Shown here piece after piece: positions 52,740 to 61,700 of a DNA stretch of 64,000 nt. The DNA comes from Falsiroseomonas tokyonensis (GTDB lineage Bacteria > Pseudomonadota > Alphaproteobacteria > Acetobacterales > Acetobacteraceae): contig NZ_JAFNJS010000006.1 in NCBI RefSeq assembly GCF_019024325.1, positions 124,001-188,000 on the forward strand, given 5' to 3'. Under the pieces are notes generated by a model that did not search any database, was not told where the DNA came from, and saw only the letters and a list, made by a program, of their open reading frames with translations. Position 1 is the first letter of the stretch. Each line of letters begins with the position of its first letter. Both the position numbers and the translations under genes were made by a program.

Positions 52740-55700
52740 CTACTGAACGCCGCTCCGCTCGTCCAGCGCCCTCATGCGGCGCTGCAGCTCGCCGCGATCC
52801 TGGCGCGGCGCCGCCCGGGTCGCCCGGTCGGTGCGGTCCATCGTGCTGTTCCGCAGCGCCTCCCGGATCCGGTTGGGCGCAAGCGTGAGGCCGGCCCGCG
52901 CCGCCTCCGCGCGGATCTCGGCGATTTCGGAGGACCGCCCTTCCCGGTTGGCCTGGATCATGCGCGTCAGGTAGCGATCCTCCTGCCGCCGGCGCTCGGC
53001 CTGGCGGGCCAGCTGGCGCCGCTGCACCGCGGACTGCTCTGCCCACCGGGTCGGCTGGAGGCCGGCGGCGCGGGTCGCCAGCTCGCCCGTGGTCGGCTCG
53101 ATCGGCGACTGCGTCGGGCGGCGCGGGTTCGTCCAGACGGCCCGACCGTCGCCGAAGCCCTCCATGCTCCAGAACCGGCTGCTGGTGATGCTGGCGCCGT
53201 TGGCCGCGGCCTCCAGCGCCTTCAGCGGCATGGCGGCCGGCGAGACCATGGTGAGGGTGTCCACGAGCTGGGCGCTCTGCTGCTCGGCCTGCCGCAGCGC
53301 CTGGAGGGTGCCCCAGGCCGGGCCGGTGAAGTCGCTGCCCTGGTCCGGCAGGAAGCCGGCGCCCATGCCCACGCGCTCCGAGATGGCGGCGCCGAACAGG
53401 CCAGGCAGCCCGCGCGCCAGGGCCTGCACCGTGCCGCCGACCGCGTCGCCAAACCCCTGCGCATCGGCCACGAGCTCGGCGACCGCGTCGGACGGCTTCA
53501 GCTTGAAGACCAGCTCCGCGAGCCAATCCAGCAGCTGCAGCCCCGGCAGCGCCAGCGCGCCGCCAATCAGGAACAGCGCCAGCAGGAAGCGGCCGATCTC
53601 CGCCCCCCGCAGGCTGAACATAAAGCCCAGCTGCTGGAGCATGAAATTCTTGAACTGCAGGGGGATGCGCGCCCACTGGGCCCGCAGCAGCTCCGGCTTG
53701 TTGGCGTTCCCCTGGTGGAACTGGGTGCGGGTCAGGATGGCGGTGGCCTCTGCCTGCGCCGCGGCCGGCGACGCGCCGCGCGCCTCCGCCCGGTGGTAGG
53801 CGCCCAGATAGGCCGCAGCCCGGTTCAGCCGCTCAGCCGTCTCGAAGGGCAGCATGGAGAGGCGCTTGATGGTGTTCTCCGCCTCCGCCAGCAGCGGGTT
53901 GTCCTCGGCGAATCGGAACCGAGTGCGGATATCGGCCCGCATCAGCAGCTGCGCGTCGCTCGACATGCGGCCGGGCGTGTCCTGGTTCCGCGCCTGGCTG
54001 ACCAGCGCGGCCGCGGCCCGCTGCACACCAATGCCGGTCCACTTCGCGCCGAGCACGGGGAAGGTGTTCACCATGGTCTGGGACAGGTTCACCAGCGCCG
54101 AGCCCAGGTTGAACAGCGCGCCCAGCTTGAGGTGCGCCATGTCGGAGGTGATGCCGGACACCACGGATCGCGTGGGGAAGGCGCCCCCCTTCTCGCGCGC
54201 CTGATACATCCGCCAGCCCAGATAGCCGGCCATGGCGGCGCCCGTGATGGGCGTGCCCGCGGCGCCAACCAGCAGCCCGGGCGTCATGGCGTAGATGACG
54301 GAGCGCGAAACCGGCATCGAGGAGAGCCAGGCGTCGATCTGCTCCTCGCCGCCCTGCTTGGACCCGTTCACGTCCCGCCACCAGGCTTCGAGCGCGTCCT
54401 GCAGGTTCTTTTTGCCCTCCAGGCGGAGGCTGGTCGCCCGGGTCGGGGACAGGCCTTCGGCCTCGGCCGTCTCGACATAGGCGAACTTCAGCTTGTCCAT
54501 CTCGACGTAGCGCACCGTCTGGCCGATGTGGGTCCGCATCACCTTTGCCAGATCCTCGGAGAAGCCCTCCGCGCCCTTGCGCTGCATGCCCGGAGCGAAG
54601 GTGCGGCGGCGGCTCCGGCGGCGCGCGACGCCGCGCAGCAGGTCCACGGTGCTGGCGGTGATGCCCTCCTCCGCCGCGGCGGCCTCCAGCCCCCGGCGCA
54701 GCCGTGCATAGGCCGCATCGGAGAGGGTGGCGCCGCCATGGGTGGAGGGGAAGACGACCGTGCGGGGCTCGACGGTCAGCGTCGCATCCGGGTTCTCGCG
54801 CAGATAGTCGGCCGCCGCGGCGATCGCGCGGTCCTTCGAATCGTAGAAGCCCTGGTCGGATGTGATCTCCACCCGGATCGGCTCGCCGTTCTCGTCCACG
54901 CCCTCCTGCACGAACAGCCGCCAGGAGCCATAGAACTTATGCGGGGCGTAGCCCTGTAGGCGCCGCACGCTGGTCGCCTGCAGCCGGGCCTCCAGGTCAT
55001 CGTATTCATCCTGGAGCTTGGTCATCGTGGCCTGCAGGTCCGGGTCAGCCAGGCGCATGCCGCGGAGCATGTCGTTGATCTGCTCCACCTCGGCCGCCTG
55101 CGCGGTGAGGTCGCCCTTCCCCGCCTTGATCCGGCCGGTCAGGTAGGTGCGGCGGCGGTAGGCCTTGGCGTATTCCTCGCTGGGAACGCTCCCGCCGGCC
55201 ATGGCGCGCTGCATGCGGCGCCAGACCTCGGCCTTCCGCGCCTTCACCTTCGGCATCATGGCCCGGCGGTGCTGGTCCACCAGACGCGCCTGCTTCACGA
55301 AGAGGCGGTTGATGGCGCCGGCGGCGCGCGCCTCCGCGGGGTTCAGCCCCATCTCATCGAAATAGGCCCGGGCGCTTTCCGGCGTCTCCAGGTCGATGCC
55401 CTCGGCGTCGGCCTGCCAGATGGTGGCCTGCACCTTGGCCCAATCGCCCCTTCCCTTCGACAGGGCGGCGCGGATCCGGTCGTATTCCTCGGTGAGCCGG
55501 GTGATCCACACGGATTGCCGCTGCTCGCTGCGGATGCCCTGCTGGATCAGCGCGGCCAGCGCAGGGAAGCGGCGGAACAGCTTGTCCGGGGTGCGGAGGT
55601 AGCGGCCGAACATGGTCAGGTCGCTCGCGACCTCCATGTCCTTCACCGTCACGCCGGCCGGCGTCGGCGCGCCGCGCCACAGGCGCAGCATCACCTTGAT

Positions 55701-58700
55701 GTTTTCCTCCCGCACCGCGGCCGCCATGCGAGCGAGAGCGCCCTGCCCGCCCACCGCCCGGGTCAGCGGGTCCCACAGAAAGCGCCGGAAGGCCGCCGGG
55801 TCGAAGGGGGTGGAGTAGAGCGGGCTGCCGCCGCCGGCGGGCATGCGCCGCCCCTCGCCCTCGCGCCGGGTTTTCACCCATTCGGCGGCCTGCGGCGTCT
55901 TGGAGATGACGCGCTGCTTCTGGTCGGCGGCGATGCTGTAGAAGGCGCGCAGCGCCTCCGGCAGCAGATACCGGTCGAACCGCTTCCGCATGTCCTTGCC
56001 GGAGCCCGCGAGGTCGCCGATGGCGCGGCGCAGGTCGCGGTTCAGGAACCAGACCGCCCCCTCCTTCTTGCTGGAGGGGGCGGTCATGACGAACTGGCCT
56101 TCGGTGTCGCGGGCAATGCGCGCCGCGCCGTCGCTGGTCTCGATCATCGGCAGGTCGAGCGAGGAATCCAGCAGGAAGGCCTGGGCTTCGTCAGCGGCGA
56201 CGCTCGGCGCTTCTGCCGCCTCGAAGGCTTCCGGATCGAAGCCAGCCGGCAGGATGATCCCCTGCCGCAGGTCGCCCTCTGCCGTGTAGAAGTTGGCGAT
56301 CTGGCCGCGGCGCTTGGCGAAACCGGCCAGCAGGTTGCCGGTGACAATGAACCGCTCCTCGCGCACCTCGCGCGCCGCGCGCTCCAGCCGCTCCAGGAAC
56401 GCAGCGTGGTGGTCATCCGGCGCGACCAGGCCGCGGATGATGATGTCGTCTCCGCCCTTCAGGTCCTTCCCGCTCTGCGGCTGGTTGGTGGGCGTGAAGA
56501 CGCCGGCGAGGCTGGTCTCGATCCGCCTTCCGTCCTCCAGCATGACGGACAGATCCCAGCCGCCCGGGGCCAGCGGGTTGCCCTTGTCCGGCGGCGACAG
56601 GTTCACCACCAGCCCTTCCTCCGGGAAGGCGTCCCCCACCTGCACGCTGGCGAAGTTGCCGGGGGTGATCTGCATGACGACGGCGGTGACGGCGTCGCGC
56701 TGCTGGTCCAGGCGGTCCCTGGCCTTCTTCGCGGTGTCGGCTTTCTTGACCTTGCCGCTGATTTCGGAGGCCGCGGCAGCGTGCCACTCCTCGATCTGGT
56801 CCAGCATGTCGCTGCGCCAGGTGTCGGCTGGTGCGCCGGCGGCCTGCTGCAGCGCCGCGGCAATCTCCTCCCGCTTCATCGTCCTGAACCGGTCGGCCGT
56901 CCCCAGGCCCAGCGACTCGGCCACCCGGGCGCCGATGGTGTCGAGCGCCGGCGGCTGCACCTGCTTCCGCACATCATAGCGGCCGATGACAGAGGGGCCG
57001 GCGAACAGGCTGCCGGCCTTGCCCTTGCCCTCCGTCCACGGCTTCTCGTCGAGCAGCTTGGCGTCCAGTTCCAGGGTCTTCGCCTCCAGCGCGTTCGTGC
57101 CCTGGGCGTCGGCCTGCTCGATTGCGCGCCGATACTGTGCCTCGATCTCCGCATAGACCTCCTCCTGGCGCGCCAGCGGCAGCAGGGGGATGCGGCCGGT
57201 CACGCGGCGCGCGGCGTCGGTCGGCTGGTCGTAATCGTCGCGCACCTTCGGCTCGCCCAGGGCCCGCCACAGCCCGCCGTCCTCCTCCACGATGCGGGCA
57301 ACCACCTCGTCGCCATACTGGTTCATGAAGTCCGGGCTGTTTTCCGCCCCCAGCGCGCCGCGGCGGTTGGCAGTCGTGGCCGCGGCCAGGCTGGCCATCT
57401 TCTTCGCCAGCACCGCGGCGGGGCGCTTCTCGGCCGGCACGCCGGCGACCAGTTGCAGATAGCCGGGGGCGATGACCTGGCCGGTGCGATGCACGCGGCC
57501 CAGCATCTGCATGAAGGTGTCGATGTTCGCCTCGGCCTGGGCGATCAGCATGATCCGCCGGCGGCGATCGCCGAAGGTCGCGTTCGCGTGCAGGGACAGG
57601 CCCGTGGCGCCGCTCTGGTTCAGGATCATGGCGTCGATCCGCTCGCTATCCGGGAGCGGGCGCTGCGCCGTGCCGCCGTTGAAGCGGCGGATGGCGTCGA
57701 GGCGGCCTGCCGTGCTGGTCTCCTTCTGCGGGCGCCGCCGGTAATAGACCTTCCCGTCAGCCCGGTAATCCGCCGCCTCGGTGCGGCCGGTCACCTCGCC
57801 CACCTTGTAGCCGGCGCGCATCAGCTCCGACCGGATATAGTCGATCGGCGAAACCGGGAACTGCTCCAGGTCGATCTGCGCGATGCGGCGCTCGGCGGCG
57901 AGGTATTTGGCCCTGCCCTCGGCGCCCAGGCTTTCGGGGGTCAGCCAAATCTCCTCGGCCTTCTCGCCCTTCTTCATGAAGGGCCGCTTCATGGCCAGCC
58001 GCAGCTGGCGCCGCAGATAGCGGTTCAGCAGGGAGTTGAAGGTTAGGTCCAGCACGTCGCCGCTGGCCGCGTTGTTCTGCTCGGCGAACTCCTCGATGAA
58101 GCTGCCCATGGTGTTCGCCACCGCGATGACGGGCTTCTCGCCGCGCTTCAGCGCGTCGATCGCCAGCCGCGCGGTGCCCGGCGCCTTGGACGCGAGCAGC
58201 AGCTGGTTGATGAGGTTGTGCATCACCGCGCCGAAATTGGCGCTCTCGACGCCAGCGCCGGCCGAGCCCTCGCCGCCGGTCAGCCGCTTGCCCTCCGCCT
58301 TGGCCTCCTTGTCCATCTCCTTCGCGACCGCGGCCACGATCTGCGAAATCTCGAAGATGTCGGCCAGCGCGCGGGAGACGGCGTCATAGGTGGCCTGGTT
58401 CACCTCGATGGGCTCCAGGTCGTATGTGACGCCGGCGAAGGACCGCTCGCGCCGGATGTATTGCCCGCTCTCGGCCATCATGGCGGAGACGATCTGCTGC
58501 ATGGGCACGCCGCCGGTGGCGATGGCATTGGCCAGGGCGGACAGCTTCGGCACCGCCAGGCGCATGTCCGTCTTGATGCCGTAGAGATCCATCACGTCGG
58601 GGCGCTTCGCCCAGGTCGCGGAGGAATAGACCGCGGAGCGGGCGGCGGAGAGGAAGCCGCGGAAGATGGTCCCGCGATCGCGCCCCGCTGGCTTGCTGTC

Positions 58701-61700
58701 GGCGTCGCCGGCATTGTGGGACTCGTCCAGGATCAGGAAGGCCTGCGGGGCGATTCGCTGGAGGAACGTGATCCGCGCGGTATCTGCCTCGGCGATCTGC
58801 TGCATCTGCGAATAGCTGGTGAAGACGATGCGCCGGTCCCGCTGCAGCGCGCGGGCCTCCATCTCCGAAAGGGCCTGGTTGTGCCGCTTCGGGTCCGGGG
58901 TCCGCAGGCGCGGGCCGTCCGGCTCGTCGTTCAGCGCCAGGCTCAGGCCGGCATTGGTCGGGAGGATCTGGCCCAGCGCATCGGGCATGCCGATGTCGGT
59001 CAGGTCGCGCGCCATGTCGGCATAGAGGTTCGGCTTCTCCGTCACGAAGACGGGGATCAGGTTCTGCTTCAGCGCATAGCGGATCATGGCCGCCACGAAG
59101 CGGCCCTTGCCCACGCCGGTCTGGTCGCCGATGACGAAGCCCGCGTCGTCGTCCAGGTTGTGGATGCCGAGCGCGATGGCGTCGATCTGCTCCGCCGAGA
59201 AGTAGCGGCGCACCTCGTCCGGGGAATAGTCGAGGCGGTCGGCCACGAACTCCACCAGGGGCATGCCGGCGCGCTGCTCGGCGCGCTCCAGTGCCTTCGC
59301 CACCGCGGTCTGCATGTTGACCGGCACCAGGGTGCCCACGCCGTTCGCATCGGCCCGGGGCTTGTAGGCCACCTGGCGATCCGTCTCCTCGTCCTGCGGC
59401 TGGTCGCGGCGGGCTGGCGCCGGCGATTCCGGCAAACCCCCCCTATTTCCCGGAACCGGGGTCTGCTCGGGCGCATCCTCCAGCGTCTCCCGCCCGGCCT
59501 GCAGGTCGCCGGCGAAGCGGGTGATGTAGGGGCGCAGGGCCTCGGCGAACTGCCGCCGGCGCTCCGCCGGGATGGCCTGGGTGATGGCCTGCACCAGGCG
59601 GCGCAGCAGCTCCTTGGTGTCGGCCCAGGCCTCGCGGAAGTTGGCCGCCGCCTCGCGCAGCAGCGGCAGCACCCGGGAATACTGCTCCGGGTCGAACAGC
59701 GGGTTGCTGCTGATCTTCCCGCCCTTGGGCAGCAGGATGGATTCGAGCGCGGCCGCGATGTCGCCGATGCCGCGGGCGGTGCTGGCGGCGGCGGAGGCGG
59801 CGACGGTGGAGGCGGGGCGGGGTGCCGGCTCTTCCCCGGCTCGGGGCGTTATTTCAGCCCGTGGTGCGGGCGCCGGCGCGGGCCCGAACTCCTCGTCCAG
59901 AACCTCGCCGAACAGCGCGTCTAGGTCAGCTTCTCCATCGGCAGGAACGCCGCCGCCAGCCACTGCTCCAGGCTGGTTGCCTTGATCGCCTCCACGGCCT
60001 CCGGCATCAGCCGCGGCTGCATTTTCGCCGGCAGGTCCAGCACCAGGTTCAGATAGTCCGGCCACGCCGGGTTCTCCGCCAGCAGCTCCCACACCTGCCG
60101 GTGCGGCTCCTCCCGCTGCGGCTCGCCCGCCAGCCACAGGCCGCGGGCCTCGAGCTCCTCCTGCAGCAGCGCGACCGCGGCCGCCGGCTCCGGGTGCCGC
60201 GCCACCAGCCACTCCACCCGGTCGGTCAGCCTCTCCCGGTAGTCCTGCCGGGTCAGGCCGGCCGCCATCTGCGCCTGCGTCAGGGCGATCGCCCCGGCTG
60301 CCGGGTTCGCCCCCGGCGGCGCCCAGGCCAGCATCCGCCCCGGCATCGGCCACGGGCTGTCCGCGATCTCCATTCAGCACCTCCTCCAGCGCGTCCCACG
60401 CGCTGTAGATCCGCGGGGCTCCCTGGGACGGCAGGCGCCGGTCGCTGCGCCCGCGTCCCTCGATGACCACCACATCCACCGGCCAGGCCGCGCCCTGCTT
60501 CGCGTAGAGCTCGCCGGCCACCGTGAAGTGGTCCGTTACCCGATAGTTTCGGTAGAGCGTGAGGAAAAACTCGCGCTTCGCCTTGCCATTGTAGGCATCG
60601 GCCCGCTTCTGCGGGTCGGTGACGGTCTTCGCCACACCGCCCAGGATCAGCACCGCCCGGCCGTCGTCGGCCATGCCCTCCAGGGCGCGCAGCGCGATGG
60701 CGTGGTCGATCTCGCCCGTCTCGTAGCCGTCCTGGATGAAGCTCATATCGAAGCGCCGGGTGCGGCCGTCCTCGCCACGCACGGCGCCGAAGGGCGGATT
60801 CGCGATGACCGCGTCGACGTTCTCGCCCGCGAAGCTGCCCTCCCCCTCCCCGCCGGCGGCGTCGGCGGAGGTGGGCCGGAAGCCCTGCTCGATCAGCGCC
60901 GCGGCGCGCTCGGGGTCAAGCTCATTCACCACGGCCCGGTCCGGCGTGGCGCCGATCAGCAGCATGCCCGTGCCGGCGGTGGGCTCCAGCACCGTGCTGC
61001 GCGGCGTGATGCCGGCCAGCTCGGACGCCAGCCATGCCAGCGGCGCGGGCGTGCTGTAGGCCTGCCGCTCGATGCTGTCGGAGGTCCGGGTGCCCAGCCG
61101 CGGCTGCCGGCCATACAGGTCCACCAGGCGGCGATAGACATGGAGGGGGCCGCGGCTGCGGCCGTTGCGCACCAGCGCGCGCGCCGCCAGCACCACGCCA
61201 AGCTCGGCCGCCTCGTCCACCATCTTCGCGTCAGCGGTGCCGGGCTCGACCTTCCGCCCCAGGATGCCGGCGGCGAAGGTGCGGGCCTGGCCGATCGAGG
61301 CGAAGGCGCGGTCGCCGGAGAAGGCCTCGCCGAACTGGCGTGCGAGGCGGATGCCTTCGGTGCCCAGCGCAGGCTTATCATCCATGGCTGGGGCGCTATC
61401 AGCCATGGCTGGCGCCTTATCTGCCATGGTCGCCTTGGGCTGGCGCACGCCCGGCATGTCCATGAAGTCGGGCTGCTGCGTCGCGCCCGGGTCGAACAGC
61501 CCACCCGCCGGCGGCGGCGCGGCGCCCCCGCGCAGGGGCTTGTCTGCCATGACGCCGAGCCGGTCGCGGTCGGTGACCGGCGCAACACCTGGGATCAGGC
61601 TCTGCTCGCCCGTCCCGTCCAGCGTCCTTACGGTTTCGGTTTGGACCTGCGGCGGTCGGCTTCCGCCCCCACCTTTTCCACCGCCGTCGACAGTCGGCGA

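Noticed and set aside
55269-58046. A 925-codon plus-strand ORF antisense to the giant gene
   Set aside because: It mirrors the giant frame on the opposite strand, with a shadow-like composition and no ribosome-binding site that stands out.
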